Part shown: piece after piece, positions 8,365 to 17,716 of the stretch
Layout of the letters: every line of letters begins with the position of its first letter
How positions within the stretch are numbered: position 1 is the first letter of the stretch
Assembly: GCF_016907555.1 (NCBI RefSeq)
Contig: NZ_JAFBCE010000001.1
Span: 2,232,001 to 2,296,000 of the forward strand
DNA length: 64,000 nucleotides
Direction: 5' to 3'
DNA from: Microbacterium laevaniformans
GTDB lineage: Bacteria > Actinomycetota > Actinomycetes > Actinomycetales > Microbacteriaceae
The notes under the pieces: generated by a model
Databases searched by the model: none
What the model saw: the letters and a program-made list of their open reading frames with translations, nothing else
Told to the model about the DNA's origin: nothing
Translations under genes and position numbers: made by a program

Positions 8365-9078
8365 TCAGACGGGCGGCTTGACCGCGCGGTGCAGCGCGAC
8401 GATGCCGAAGGTGAGGTCGCGGTGGGCGACGCGCGTCCACCCGGCATCCCGGATCCACGACGAGAGCGTCACCTGGTCGGGCCAGTCCTTGATCGACTCG
8501 TTGAGGTAGTCGTACGCGTCGGCGTTCGAGCTCACGCTGCGCGCCACGGTCGGCAGGATCCGGTCGTTGTAGAAGCGGTAGAGGCTCGCGAACGCGGGGT
8601 TCTGCGGGTGCGAGAACTCGCACACCAGCAGCATGCCGCCGGGGGCGGTCACCCGCAGCATCTCGGCGAGCGCCTTCTTCGGGTCGTTCACGTTGCGCAG
8701 GCCGAACGAGATGGTGACGACGTCGAACTCGCCATCGGAGAACGGCAATGCCATCGCATCGGCTTCGACGAAGGTGACGTTGGGCACGTGCCCGTGCCGA
8801 CGGCGGCCCTCGGCGATCATGCCGGGCGAGAAGTCGCCGGCGACGACCTCGGCGCCGCTGCGGGCCAGGGCCACCGAGCTCGCGCCGGTTCCGGCGGCGA
8901 GATCGAGGATGCGCTGACCGGGCCGCGGAGCGATGGCACGCGTCGTGGCGATGCGCCACAGCCGGTCGTTGCCGAGGCTCAGCACGGTGTTGGTGCGGTC
9001 GTAGCCGGCCGCGACCTCGTCGAACATGCCGCTCACGCGGGACGGATCCTTGCCCAGGTCGGCGCGGTGCTCACTCAC
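8365..9078 (-). CDS. menG: Demethylmenaquinone C-methyltransferase (MenG/UbiE)
   Basis: A 237-residue class I SAM methyltransferase catalysing the last step of menaquinone synthesis. It has the UbiE-family N-terminus ([16 protein letters not shown]), SAM motif I ([11 protein letters not shown]) and the family signature [18 protein letters not shown] at 9078 is six bases after TAGGAT, so a leaderless transcript is likely. The prenyl synthase gene follows in the same direction. Confidence 0.93.
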   Translation of the reverse strand: MSEHRADLGKDPSRVSGMFDEVAAGYDRTNTVLSLGNDRLWRIATTRAIAPRPGQRILDLAAGTGASSVALARSGAEVVAGDFSPGMIAEGRRRHGHVPNVTFVEADAMALPFSDGEFDVVTISFGLRNVNDPKKALAEMLRVTAPGGMLLVCEFSHPQNPAFASLYRFYNDRILPTVARSVSSNADAYDYLNESIKDWPDQVTLSSWIRDAGWTRVAHRDLTFGIVALHRAVKPPV

Positions 9079-9117
9079 CCTTCGATCCTAGGCGCGCTGC
9101 CGACACCGCGGCGGCGC

Positions 9118-9675
9118 TCAGCGCGGCGGCAGCGCCGCGAGAACGGCGAGCCAGCGCGCCGCCGTCGCCTCGTCGTACGGCGCCCGTTCGGCGCCAACTT
9201 CGACCTCGAGCTCGAGGGCGACGCGTTCGAGCCGCTCGACGATGTCCAGGGGATACCCGTACTGCACGCGGTGCTCCTCCCACTCGTCGCGGTCGTCGAT
9301 CCAGATTCCGCGCCCGTCGCGGGCACGCACGACGTCGAGATCCATGTCGATGCCCGTGGGGCTCGGGATGCCGTCGGGGTCCGCCGCGGCATCCCAGCGC
9401 AGATCCCACGCGACATCGATGTAGATCGCGATGCGCGGGTGGGTCGCGTTGAGGGTGGCAGCGTACTCGCCGCTCGGCGGGATCAGGGTGACGTTGTCGC
9501 CCTCGCTGACCGTGTCGAGGCCCGGTCGGGCGCTGCGCCAGCCGTCGCGCTGGCCCACCCAATCGCCGTGGACGTCGCTGCCGAGGTAGACGCAGTCGTG
9601 CTCCCAGTGCGGCGCACCGTCCCACTTGCGCCAGCGGAAGACGAGCGGGGTGCCGGGCGCGGGTCGATCGGTCAT
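9118..9675 (-). CDS. DUF402 domain protein (possible nucleoside di/triphosphate phosphatase)
   Basis: A 185-residue protein of the DUF402 family. The typical metal-binding carboxylate region is visible: DLDVVRARDGRGIWIDDRDEWEEH, then YGYPLDIVERLE. Some DUF402 proteins hydrolyse nucleotides or bind RNA; which applies here is unknown. ATG at 9675 is six bases after TAGGCT (leaderless). It is divergent from menF across 71 bp, with independent promoters in both directions. Confidence 0.8.
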   Translation of the reverse strand: MTDRPAPGTPLVFRWRKWDGAPHWEHDCVYLGSDVHGDWVGQRDGWRSARPGLDTVSEGDNVTLIPPSGEYAATLNATHPRIAIYIDVAWDLRWDAAADPDGIPSPTGIDMDLDVVRARDGRGIWIDDRDEWEEHRVQYGYPLDIVERLERVALELEVEVGAERAPYDEATAARWLAVLAALPPR

Positions 9676-9746
9676 AGCCGGAGCCTAACCCGCCATGACC
9701 TTCGTCGCCCGACTCCGGTGGTCGACCGGCGGATTAGGCTGATCGG

Positions 9747-11009
9747 GTGAGTTCCGCGCCGCTCTTCCCGCCCCGTCTGCGCATCGTGAGCCGGGAGATC
9801 GCGGAGCTCGACGACCTCCTCGAATACGCCGACCCGGCCGACCCCCTGGTGTGGGCGCGTCGCGGATCGTGGCTGGTGGGCGTCGGCTCGGCGCTGCGCA
9901 TCGAGGTACCGGCAGCGGATGCCGCGACGCTCGCCGACCGCTGGCGCCGCGTCGCCGCCGCGGCCACGGTGGACGACCACGTCGGCGTTCCCGGCAGCGG
10001 TCTGATCGCCTTCGGCGCGTTGCCGTTCGATGCGCAGTCGTCCGCGACCGCGGTGCTGACGGTGCCGCGGATGACGGTCGGCGCGCGCGACGGTCGCACG
10101 TGGGTGACCTGGGTGCTGCCCGACGACGGCGCTCCCGAGCCCGACGAGCCCCGGGCCATCGGCTACGGCCCGCACTGGTCGGCCGCGGTCGGACCGGGCG
10201 CCCTGACCCCGGAGGGCTATCAGGATGCGGTCCGTGCCGGGCTCGCCGCCATCGCCTCCGGCGAGGTCAGCAAAGTCGTGCTCGCGCGGGAGCTGGCCGG
10301 CACCGTTCCCGCCGGCGCCGACCTGCGCCGACTCGCACGCTCGCTCGCCTCCGCGTACCCCGACACGTGGGTCTACGCCGTGCACGGACTCATCGGCGCG
10401 AGCCCCGAAACACTCGTCACCGTCTCCGGCGGCCAGGTGACCGCGCGCGTGCTGGCCGGCACCGTCGCCCGGGGGTCGGGTCCGGATGCCGATCGTGAGG
10501 CGGCGCTGCGCCTGGCGACGAGTGCGAAGGACCTCGCCGAGCACCAGTACGCCGTGCGCAGTCTCGTCGATGCCCTCTCGCCGCACGCGACCGCGCTGGC
10601 GGCCGCCGAGCAGCCGTTCACTCTCGCACTGCCGAACGTGTGGCACCTCGCGACCGATGTGGAGGCCACGACAGCGCCCGAGACCTCCGCCCTCGACCTG
10701 CTCGGCGTCCTGCACCCGACCGCCGCCGTCGCGGGAACGCCGACGGCGGCCGCTTTGGCCGCGATCCGTCGCATCGAGCCGTTCGACCGCGGCCGCTACG
10801 CCGGACCCGTCGGGTGGGTCGACGCGAACGGCGATGGCGAATGGGCGATCGCGCTGCGCGGGGCCCAGTTCGATCTCGCGGCGGCGGATGCCGACGGCAT
10901 CCCATTCCGCGCACACGCCGGCGCCGGGATCGTCGCCGGCAGCGACCCCGAGGCGGAGATGCTCGAGACCCGGGTGAAGTTCCGCCCGATCGTCGACGCC
11001 CTGGCGTAG
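9747..11009 (+). CDS. menF: Isochorismate synthase MenF (chorismate-binding enzyme)
   Basis: A 420-residue enzyme converting chorismate to isochorismate, the first committed step towards menaquinone (or a catechol siderophore). Conserved chorismate-binding motifs are seen: EVSKVVLAREL near residue 175, SPETLVTVSGGQVTARVLAGTVARG near 220-245, the HPTAAVAGTP motif near 315 and RGRYAGPVGW near 350. The neighbouring men genes favour the menaquinone role. GTG at 9747 follows TAGGCT by six bases. It converges with ppk2 across about 11 bp. Confidence 0.92.
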   Translation: MSSAPLFPPRLRIVSREIAELDDLLEYADPADPLVWARRGSWLVGVGSALRIEVPAADAATLADRWRRVAAAATVDDHVGVPGSGLIAFGALPFDAQSSATAVLTVPRMTVGARDGRTWVTWVLPDDGAPEPDEPRAIGYGPHWSAAVGPGALTPEGYQDAVRAGLAAIASGEVSKVVLARELAGTVPAGADLRRLARSLASAYPDTWVYAVHGLIGASPETLVTVSGGQVTARVLAGTVARGSGPDADREAALRLATSAKDLAEHQYAVRSLVDALSPHATALAAAEQPFTLALPNVWHLATDVEATTAPETSALDLLGVLHPTAAVAGTPTAAALAAIRRIEPFDRGRYAGPVGWVDANGDGEWAIALRGAQFDLAAADADGIPFRAHAGAGIVAGSDPEAEMLETRVKFRPIVDALA

Positions 11010-11020
11010 GGCGTTTCGAG

Positions 11021-11884
11021 TCAGCTGTCGGCGAGGCGCTTCTTCTCGGCATCCACGTCGAAGTCGGCGACGGGCCAGTGCGGATCGATGTCCTCGAGCG
11101 CGTCCAGCAGCAGCGCCTGGACGGCGAGGCGTGCGTACCACTTGCGGTTCGCGGGCACGACGAACCACGGGGCTTCGGGCGTCGAGGTGCGCTCGAACAC
11201 CGTCTGATACGCCGCCATGTACTCGCCCCACCGGCGCCGCTCGTCGACGTCGCCGGGGTTGTACTTCCAGTGCTTGTCGGGCCGCTCCAGCCGCTCCCGC
11301 AGCCGATCCCTCTGCTCGTCGGCCGAGATGTGCAGCATCACCTTGACGATCCGGATACCGCGATCGACCAGCCCCTTCTCGAAGGCGACGATGGCGTCGT
11401 AGCGGCGCTCGATCTCCTCGGCAGGGGCGAGCGCGCGCACCCGCCCGATGAGCACATCCTCGTAGTGCGACCGGTCGAACACCCCGATGAAGCCGGGTTC
11501 GGGCACCCGCTTCTCGATTCGCCACAGGAAGTCGTGCGCGAGCTCCTCCGGCGTGGGCTTCTTGAACGCGGCGAGCGCGATGCCCTGCGGATCGACCGCT
11601 CCGACGACGTGGCGGACGATGCCGCCTTTGCCGGCGGAGTCCATCGCCTGCAGCACGAGCAGCACTGCCGGTGCCCCCTCCTCGATACGGCTCTGCGCGT
11701 AGAGGCGCTCCTGCAGCTCGTCGAGCTCGTCCGCGCCCGCCTCGAGGTCGCTCTGCCCGTGGTCCTTGTCGCCGTCATAGCCCGGGGTGGATGCCGGATC
11801 GAGGTCGGCGAGGCGGAACCCCGGGTCGGCGCGCAGGAGGTCGGCGGGATCGGCGTTCCAGTTCTTCTGGCTTCTCGCGGTCAT
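11021..11884 (-). CDS. ppk2: Polyphosphate kinase 2 family protein
   Basis: A 287-residue PPK2-family kinase that uses polyphosphate to phosphorylate AMP, ADP or other nucleotides. The Walker A-like loop MDSAGKGG and Walker B/lid motif DRSHYEDVL are intact, and the C-terminal WKYNPGD ... WEYM-type motif appears as HWKYNPGDVDERRRWGEYM. The size fits the single-domain PPK2 classes I/III. I chose ATG 11884, which lies six bases after a CATGAT hexamer; a GTG at 11890 would abut the hexamer directly. Whether it acts on AMP or ADP cannot be decided from the sequence alone. Confidence 0.9.
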   Translation of the reverse strand: MTARSQKNWNADPADLLRADPGFRLADLDPASTPGYDGDKDHGQSDLEAGADELDELQERLYAQSRIEEGAPAVLLVLQAMDSAGKGGIVRHVVGAVDPQGIALAAFKKPTPEELAHDFLWRIEKRVPEPGFIGVFDRSHYEDVLIGRVRALAPAEEIERRYDAIVAFEKGLVDRGIRIVKVMLHISADEQRDRLRERLERPDKHWKYNPGDVDERRRWGEYMAAYQTVFERTSTPEAPWFVVPANRKWYARLAVQALLLDALEDIDPHWPVADFDVDAEKKRLADS

Positions 11885-11925
11885 CCCCACATCATGGCGC
11901 GGGCAGGCGGAGAGGGCCAGGAGGT

Positions 11926-13731
11926 TCAGCGAGCGAGGGCGACTTCGATGATCTGTCGCCCGACGACGCGGGCGGTGAGGGCCTGGTCGAGCTCGGCGCG
12001 CGTGGCGACGCGCACGTACTCCCAGCCGTACGCGGCGGCCAGCGGGGCCAGATCCACGTCCTGCGGCGTGTAGAGCACGCGTTGCATGGCGTCGGGCCCG
12101 GCGATCTCGGCGACCTCGAGGCCGTCGAAGATCGTGCCCCCGCCGTCGTTGCCGACGACGACCTGCAGCCGCGGCGCTGTCTCACCGACCGGCAGCAAGA
12201 GCGCCCCCACGTCGTAGAGGAACGCGAGATCTCCGGTCAGCACGCGGGTCACGCCGACGTCGCCGCCGGTCTGGCTCGCGATCGCGATCCCCATGCCGGT
12301 TGCGATGGTGCCGTCTATGCCGGCGAGACCGCGGTTGGCGTGGACCGGCACCTTCTTTCCGCCGAGCACGCCGTCAGCCACACGCACGAGGCGCGACGAA
12401 GCGAAGAACAGGCGGTCGTGCGGCCAGGTCGCCCGCCACACGGCATCCACGAGGCCCACACGGTCGATCCGGGCGCGCGCGACGGCGAGCTCGGACGCGA
12501 TGGCGCCGAGGCGCTCGGCCGGCACCGCGGACGACAGCGCGGCGGCATCCGGAGCCGGCGGGGCGAGATCGACGGCCGCCCCGCGCGAGGCCCGCATCCA
12601 GGCGCCGAACCAGTCGCGGTCCATGTCGCCGACGGCGGCCACGACGGCGTCGACGGATGCCGAGACGCCGTTGAGATTCAGGGGCTCTCCCGGCCCGCGC
12701 ACGGCGAGCACCTCGACCTCGGCACGCGACAGCAGCGCCGTGACCTCGCGCGTGAGCGTCGGATGGCCGAAGACGACGGCGCGTTCGATGCGCCCGCCGA
12801 GCTCCGGGTCGCGCAGCAGCCCGCGGTAGCCGTGGACGAGGTTGCGGCCGAAGCGGGCGCCGCTGACGATCTCGGCGATCAGCGGCCATCCGCCCGCGTG
12901 GGCGAGTGCTTCGGCGGCGGGTCCGGCGTCGGCGCCGGCGACCACCACGGTGCGGGGACCACGCACCAGCACGTGCGGGTCGAGCTCGGGATCGGCGGGA
13001 TGGTTCGCCTCGCCGATGCCGCCGCCGCCCTGGTACAGCGCTCCCGACGGCTCGGTCGTGCTCATCTCGTCGCCGGCGACGTCGGGGCCGAGCGCCGGAG
13101 CGGGCAGGTCGAGCTCGGTGGCGCCCAGCCACGGCGGCAGCGCGCCGGCGAGCGGCTCGCGCAACGGAAGGTTCAGGTGCACCGGTCCGGCCTGGCGCGT
13201 ACCCGTGCCCAGAGCGGCGGCGACCGCGTCCTCCGCGACGCGCCGGAGCATCATCGACTGCTCGCCGGTGCCGTCCACATCGAGCGCGTCGGGGACGGGC
13301 AGGTCTTCTTCCAGGCGCATGTTCGGCGCGAACATGCCGGGTTGGCGCGTCGTCTGGTTGGCGCCCACACCGCGCAGCTCCGGCGGACGGTCGGCGGTGA
13401 GCAGGAGCAGCGGCACTCCGGCGTGATGCGCTTCGAGAGCCGCGGGCAGCAAGTTCGCGACCGCCGTGCCGGAGGTGCACACGACGGCGGCGGGCATGCC
13501 CGACTCGCGGCCGATGCCCAGCGCCGTGAACCCGGCGACGCGTTCGTCGATGCGGACGTGCACACGCACGTCGCCACGACTCTCCAACTCGGCGGCGACC
13601 AGCGCGAGCGCCTGCGAGCGCGACCCGGGGCTGACGACGATGTGCGCGACCCCGAGCTCGGCCAACCGGCCCAGAAGGGCGGCCGCGGCATCCGTCGCCG
13701 GTGCCCGACCGACCAGAGCGCTGTCGTCCAT
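11926..13731 (-). CDS. menD: SEPHCHC synthase MenD
   Basis: A 601-residue thiamine diphosphate enzyme that joins 2-oxoglutarate to isochorismate in menaquinone synthesis. Typical features are VVSPGSRSQAL at the N-terminus, the catalytic Glu region RVHVRIDERVAGFTALG, the SGTAVANLLPA loop, and the ThDP/Mg motif near the C-terminus (TGDLAFLYDVGALLL ... VVVGNDGGGTIFDGL). ATG 13731 is chosen because it follows the upstream gene's TGA by one base; an in-frame ATG at 13773 would overlap that gene by 41 nt. Probably cotranscribed with the PLDc_N-domain gene. Confidence 0.92.
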   Translation of the reverse strand: MDDSALVGRAPATDAAAALLGRLAELGVAHIVVSPGSRSQALALVAAELESRGDVRVHVRIDERVAGFTALGIGRESGMPAAVVCTSGTAVANLLPAALEAHHAGVPLLLLTADRPPELRGVGANQTTRQPGMFAPNMRLEEDLPVPDALDVDGTGEQSMMLRRVAEDAVAAALGTGTRQAGPVHLNLPLREPLAGALPPWLGATELDLPAPALGPDVAGDEMSTTEPSGALYQGGGGIGEANHPADPELDPHVLVRGPRTVVVAGADAGPAAEALAHAGGWPLIAEIVSGARFGRNLVHGYRGLLRDPELGGRIERAVVFGHPTLTREVTALLSRAEVEVLAVRGPGEPLNLNGVSASVDAVVAAVGDMDRDWFGAWMRASRGAAVDLAPPAPDAAALSSAVPAERLGAIASELAVARARIDRVGLVDAVWRATWPHDRLFFASSRLVRVADGVLGGKKVPVHANRGLAGIDGTIATGMGIAIASQTGGDVGVTRVLTGDLAFLYDVGALLLPVGETAPRLQVVVGNDGGGTIFDGLEVAEIAGPDAMQRVLYTPQDVDLAPLAAAYGWEYVRVATRAELDQALTARVVGRQIIEVALAR

Positions 13732-13732
13732 G

Positions 13733-14134
13733 TCAGGCGACGCTGCCGCGACGGTGCTCGTCCGGGTCGTCATCGCCGGTCACCGGCGGATGCGGGCCGC
13801 GGTCGGGGTCGGGGCCTTCCGCGTCGAGGGCGGCGAGTTCCTCCTCGAGGCGGCGGATGCGCTCGTCCTGATCGGCGATCGAGACGTTGCGCAGGCTCCC
13901 GAGGAAGTCGGGGTTGTCGTCCGGCGCCCGGAAGGCGCTCTGGCGCTGCGCGCGGCCGCGACCCACGACGAACCACATCAGGCCGCCGATGACGGGAAGC
14001 AGCACGACGATCACGATCCACAGCGGCTTGCTGACGCCGCGGTGACGCGTGGGCGGCTGCAGGGCGCAGTCGACGATGCTGTACACCCAGAAGGCGATCA
14101 GCAACAGCGCCAGAGGCAGCAGAATGCGCACCAC
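13733..14134 (-). CDS. PLDc_N-domain small membrane protein
   Basis: A 133-residue protein with two N-terminal transmembrane helices (about residues 4-24 and 38-60) joined by VDCALQ, the pattern of the PLDc_N domain found alone in many actinobacterial membrane proteins. The tail is soluble, acidic, and contains a short coiled-coil-like segment (DQDERIRRLEEELAAL). It has no catalytic phospholipase HKD motif. GTG at 14134 is six bases after TAGGAT. It precedes menD with one base between the stop and start. Function unknown. Confidence 0.8.
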   Translation of the reverse strand: MVRILLPLALLLIAFWVYSIVDCALQPPTRHRGVSKPLWIVIVVLLPVIGGLMWFVVGRGRAQRQSAFRAPDDNPDFLGSLRNVSIADQDERIRRLEEELAALDAEGPDPDRGPHPPVTGDDDPDEHRRGSVA

Positions 14135-14209
14135 CCTTCCATCCTAGGCGGCGCGAACACCGCGAGATCCGAGGTCGGCTCCGCGACGCCGCGCGCGTAG
14201 GCTGGACGC

Positions 14210-14488
14210 ATGCGTGTCCGTTCGGCCCTCGTCTACACCGTCCTTCGTCTTCTGGTGTTCGTCGTGCCGTTCGCGATCATGATGCTCTTCCAGATCATGC
14301 GCGAGTACTACTGGCTGTCGGCGATCTTCGCCGCGCTCATCGGGCTCAGCCTCTCGGTGCTCTTCCTGCGCCGCCCGCTCGACGATCTGACCGCCGGTCT
14401 CGCCGCGCGCCGGCGTGCCCGTCGCGACACCGACGAAGACGCCGAGGATGCCGCGGCCGACCAGGTCGCCTCGACGCCGTCGGAGTGA
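14210..14488 (+). CDS. DUF4229 small membrane protein
   Basis: A 92-residue protein with two transmembrane helices (about residues 9-30 and 35-53), the motif FLRRPLDDLTAGL after the second helix, and a basic then acidic cytoplasmic tail. This matches DUF4229, a small family often near menaquinone genes in Actinobacteria. Its function is unknown; the setting between menD and menA suggests a link to quinone metabolism, which is inference. ATG at 14210 is six bases after TAGGCT. A perfect 12-bp palindrome CTCCTCGAGGAG (14501-14512) lies between its stop and the convergent menA. Confidence 0.8.
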   Translation: MRVRSALVYTVLRLLVFVVPFAIMMLFQIMREYYWLSAIFAALIGLSLSVLFLRRPLDDLTAGLAARRRARRDTDEDAEDAAADQVASTPSE

Positions 14489-14518
14489 GCCCGTCGGCGG
14501 CTCCTCGAGGAGGCGCGC

Positions 14519-15502
14519 TCAGCCGGTGAAAGCCCAGTAGAGCAGCAGCGACAGGGCCAGCGAGGTCAGCGAGGTCAGCCCCAGCGCGACGACCAGCTCG
14601 CGCGGTGCGCGGTACGTCCAGACGATCAGCACGGCGCACGCCGCGGGGATCAGCGCGAGCATCGCCAGCCATGCCAGCGGGTAGAACACCCCGAGGATGG
14701 CGACGAGAGCGAAGGCGATGACGACGAGCGCCGTGAACAGCACCTGCGTGGCGCGCCGACCGATGCGCACGGTGAGGGTCCGCTTGCCGGCGAGGCGGTC
14801 CTGATCGATGTCGCGGAGGTTGTTCGCCAACAGCACGGCGCAGGCCAGCAGGCCGGCGATGACGCCGCCGAACCAGCTCTCCTGCGGCACGGTGCCGATC
14901 TGGACGAACGTGGTGCCCACCGTGGCGACGAGGCCGAAGAAGACGAAGACGAACAGCTCGCCCAGTCCCGCGTAGCCGTAGGGCCGCTTGCCGCCGGTGT
15001 AGAACCACGCCGCGACGAGGCAGGCGGCGCCGATGAGCGCCATCCACCAGTAGCCGGTGCGGACGATGATGGCCAGACCCGCCGCCGCGGCGATGGCGAA
15101 GAAGACGAGGGCGACCGTGAGGACGGTGCGCGGCTTCGCCCGGCGCGATGCGGTGAGGCGGGCGGGTCCGACGCGGTGGTCGTCGGTGCCGCGGATGCCG
15201 TCGCTGTAGTCGTTCGCGTAGTTGACGCCGATCTGTATCGCCACCGCCACGATCAGGCAGCACAGGGCGATCACCCAGCGCAGCGGCGTTTCATCGAGAC
15301 GAGCCGCGCCCGTACCGATGACCACGGGCGCGACGGCGAGCGGGAGCGTCCGCAGGCGCGCGGCACCGATCCAGTCGCGCGCGCCGGCCCGCGTCACATG
15401 CGCGGGATCACCCGACACACGCGCGCGCTGCGGGTTGCCGCGCGGCTTCTGCTTCGCGTGATGCGCCGCGCGCGACTTCTTCTTCCGGGTGCTGCCTGCC
15501 AC
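14519..15502 (-). CDS. menA: 1,4-dihydroxy-2-naphthoate polyprenyltransferase MenA
   Basis: A 327-residue UbiA-superfamily membrane prenyltransferase that attaches the polyprenyl tail to DHNA. Two Asp-rich substrate motifs are visible: NYANDYSDGIRGTD and NNLRDIDQDRLAGKRTL. About eight to nine transmembrane helices follow a basic cytoplasmic N-terminus of ~45 residues (KKKSRAAHHAKQK) that is longer than in E. coli MenA. GTG at 15502 is six bases after TAGGAT. It is the membrane step between the DHNA made by menB and the methylation by menG. Confidence 0.93.
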   Translation of the reverse strand: MAGSTRKKKSRAAHHAKQKPRGNPQRARVSGDPAHVTRAGARDWIGAARLRTLPLAVAPVVIGTGAARLDETPLRWVIALCCLIVAVAIQIGVNYANDYSDGIRGTDDHRVGPARLTASRRAKPRTVLTVALVFFAIAAAAGLAIIVRTGYWWMALIGAACLVAAWFYTGGKRPYGYAGLGELFVFVFFGLVATVGTTFVQIGTVPQESWFGGVIAGLLACAVLLANNLRDIDQDRLAGKRTLTVRIGRRATQVLFTALVVIAFALVAILGVFYPLAWLAMLALIPAACAVLIVWTYRAPRELVVALGLTSLTSLALSLLLYWAFTG

Positions 15503-15557
15503 GCCAGAATCCTATGCCCGGATGGGCATGGATCCGCTGTGATGACGACGGCCCGCG

Positions 15558-16718
15558 TCAGCGGCTGTCGCCGGCGCGCTCCGCCCACGTGCGCGCGAGC
15601 GCCGTGAGGGCGGCCCGGTCGGGCTTACCGCTGGAGAGCGTCGGCAGTCGCGGCACCCGAAGGATGGCACGCGGCCGCGCCGGGGCGCCGAGCTCATCGC
15701 CGACGAGGTCGCGGACGCCCTGCAGGTCGGCATCGACCGGCGCATCCGACGACGAGGCGCCGACCGCGACGACGATCGATGCCTCACCCCAGCGCTCGTC
15801 GGCGACCGGCACCACGACCGCATCGACGAATCCGGGCAGGGTGCGGACGATCCGCTCGACACGGTCGAGCGAGACGTTGACTCCACCCGACACGATGACG
15901 TTGTCGCGGCGGCCGGTGACCGTCAGCCGACCGTCGAAGCGACCGGCGTCGCCGGTGCGATACCAGCGCACACCCGCCTCGTCGCGCACGAACGCGGCGG
16001 CGGTGCGCGCCGGGTCGCCGAGGTAGCCGTCCGCGAGAGTCGGCCCCGACACCTGCACCTCTCCGTCGACGATCCGCACGTCCACGCCGTCGAGCGGGAT
16101 GCCGTCGTACACGCAACCGCCGGCCGTCTCGCTCGATCCGTACGTGCGCACGACACGGATGCCGGCCTCGTCCGCGCGGGCAGCGAGCGCCGGCGGCAGG
16201 GCCTGCCCACCCACGAGCACCGCCGCGAAGCCGGCGAGCGCGCGGCATCCGGCGGGGTCGTCGAGAAGCGTCTGCAGCTGTGCGGGGACGAGCGAGGTGA
16301 ACGTCGGCACCCGCTCGCCCCCGCGACTGGACGCCATCGAGGATGCCGCCGCCACGAACGACGCGGTACGAAACGGTCCCGCGACGACAGCGGGCTCGTT
16401 GCCTGCGACGAGCGCGCGCACCAGCACCTGCACACCGGCGATGTAGCCGGGAGCCAGCGCGAGCAGCCACGATCCGCTGCCGATGCGCGCGGCCGTCGCC
16501 ATCGCCGACGCCGTCAGTGCCGACCGGCTGAGCGCGACGGCCTTCGGGTAGCCGCTGGAACCGGACGTGGTGACCACCACCGCCGTCCCGGCCGGCACGT
16601 CCCGAGGCAGGTCGTCCTCTCCGCCGAGCGCGATCGCGGGCCCGGCGCCGAGCACCGCCGAGCGCAGACCGCGCAGCACCGCGCGGGCATCCGTCGCGTC
16701 GACCCTCTCCAGGCGCAC
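15558..16718 (-). CDS. menE: o-Succinylbenzoate--CoA ligase MenE
   Basis: A 386-residue adenylate-forming ligase, shorter than typical acyl-CoA ligases as is usual for actinobacterial MenE. P-loop TTSGSSGYPKAV near residue 50; RTYGSSETAGG near 195; WYRTGDAGRF near 255; C-terminal catalytic Lys in LSSGKPDR. It activates o-succinylbenzoate for ring closure by MenB, whose gene lies 17 nt upstream in the same direction; the pair is almost certainly an operon. Confidence 0.92.
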   Translation of the reverse strand: MRLERVDATDARAVLRGLRSAVLGAGPAIALGGEDDLPRDVPAGTAVVVTTSGSSGYPKAVALSRSALTASAMATAARIGSGSWLLALAPGYIAGVQVLVRALVAGNEPAVVAGPFRTASFVAAASSMASSRGGERVPTFTSLVPAQLQTLLDDPAGCRALAGFAAVLVGGQALPPALAARADEAGIRVVRTYGSSETAGGCVYDGIPLDGVDVRIVDGEVQVSGPTLADGYLGDPARTAAAFVRDEAGVRWYRTGDAGRFDGRLTVTGRRDNVIVSGGVNVSLDRVERIVRTLPGFVDAVVVPVADERWGEASIVVAVGASSSDAPVDADLQGVRDLVGDELGAPARPRAILRVPRLPTLSSGKPDRAALTALARTWAERAGDSR

Positions 16719-16735
16719 GTTCGTCTCCGGGGAGG

Positions 16736-17647
16736 TCAGTAGTGGTACGGGTACGGCGACCAGTCGGGATCGCGCTTCTGCAGGAAGGCGTCGCGTCCTT
16801 CGACGGCTTCGTCGGTGCCGTAGGCGAGTCGGGTCGCCTCCCCCGCGAACACCTGCTGGCCGACCATCCCGTCATCGATCGCGTTGAACGCGAACTTGAG
16901 CATGCGGATCGCCGTCGGCGACTTGCCGAGGATGGTCCGCGCCATCGCGACCGCTTCGCGCTCGAGCTCGGCATGCGGCACGACGCGGTTGACCGCACCC
17001 ATCTCGTAGGCACGCGCAGCCGAGTACTCCTCGGCGAGGAAGAACACCTCACGGGCGATCTTCTGGCCGACCTGGCGGGCCATGTATGCCGAGCCGTAAC
17101 CCGCGTCGAACGATCCGACATCGGCATCCGTCTGCTTGAAACGGCCGTGCTCGGCGCTCGCGATCGACAGGTCGCACACGATGTGCAGCGAGTGCCCCCC
17201 GCCTGCCGCCCACCCCGGGATCACCGCGATGACGACCTTGGGCATGAAACGGATGAGGCGCTGCACCTCGAGGATGTGGAGGCGGCCCGCGCGGGCAGGG
17301 TCGGGAGCGGTCGCGTCGTCGGCGGCGTACGTGTAGCCGTCGCGACCGCGGATGCGCTGGTCGCCGCCCGAGCAGAACGCCCACCCGCCGTCCTTCGGGC
17401 TCGGTCCGTTGCCCGTCAGCAGCACGACCCCGATGCGCGGGTCCTGGCGGGCGATGTCGAGGGCGCGGTAGAGCTCGTCGACGGTGTGCGGGCGGAAGGC
17501 GTTTCGCACCTCGGGACGGTCGAACGCGATGCGCGCGATGCGACCGTCGCGCGAGACGTGCGCCGTGATGTCGGTGTACGCGTCCGCACCCGCAGCGAGC
17601 ATCCACTCCGCGGGATCGAACAGCTCGGAGACGAAGGAGTCGGTCAC
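16736..17647 (-). CDS. menB: 1,4-dihydroxy-2-naphthoyl-CoA synthase MenB
   Basis: A 303-residue crotonase-fold enzyme closing the second ring of the naphthoquinone. Family motifs: RPEVRNAFRPHTVDEL, the oxyanion-hole segment FCSGGDQRIRG, AVIPGWAAGGGHSLHIVCDL and VGSFDAGYGSAYMARQVGQKIARE, with catalytic-site Asp and Tyr residues in the last two. GTG at 17647 is six bases after TAGGCT. Next gene downstream is menE at 17 nt. Confidence 0.94.
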   Translation of the reverse strand: MTDSFVSELFDPAEWMLAAGADAYTDITAHVSRDGRIARIAFDRPEVRNAFRPHTVDELYRALDIARQDPRIGVVLLTGNGPSPKDGGWAFCSGGDQRIRGRDGYTYAADDATAPDPARAGRLHILEVQRLIRFMPKVVIAVIPGWAAGGGHSLHIVCDLSIASAEHGRFKQTDADVGSFDAGYGSAYMARQVGQKIAREVFFLAEEYSAARAYEMGAVNRVVPHAELEREAVAMARTILGKSPTAIRMLKFAFNAIDDGMVGQQVFAGEATRLAYGTDEAVEGRDAFLQKRDPDWSPYPYHY

Positions 17648-17716
17648 CCGCCCAGCCTACGCGCGGGCGCCGTGATCCGGCCGGGACGCACCTCCCGCTT
17701 CCCCTACGCTGGAGCG

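Noticed and set aside
14501-14512. Perfect palindrome CTCCTCGAGGAG between DUF4229 and menA
   Set aside because: It is short, has no loop and is flanked by no other arm; noted in the DUF4229 entry but not claimed as an element.
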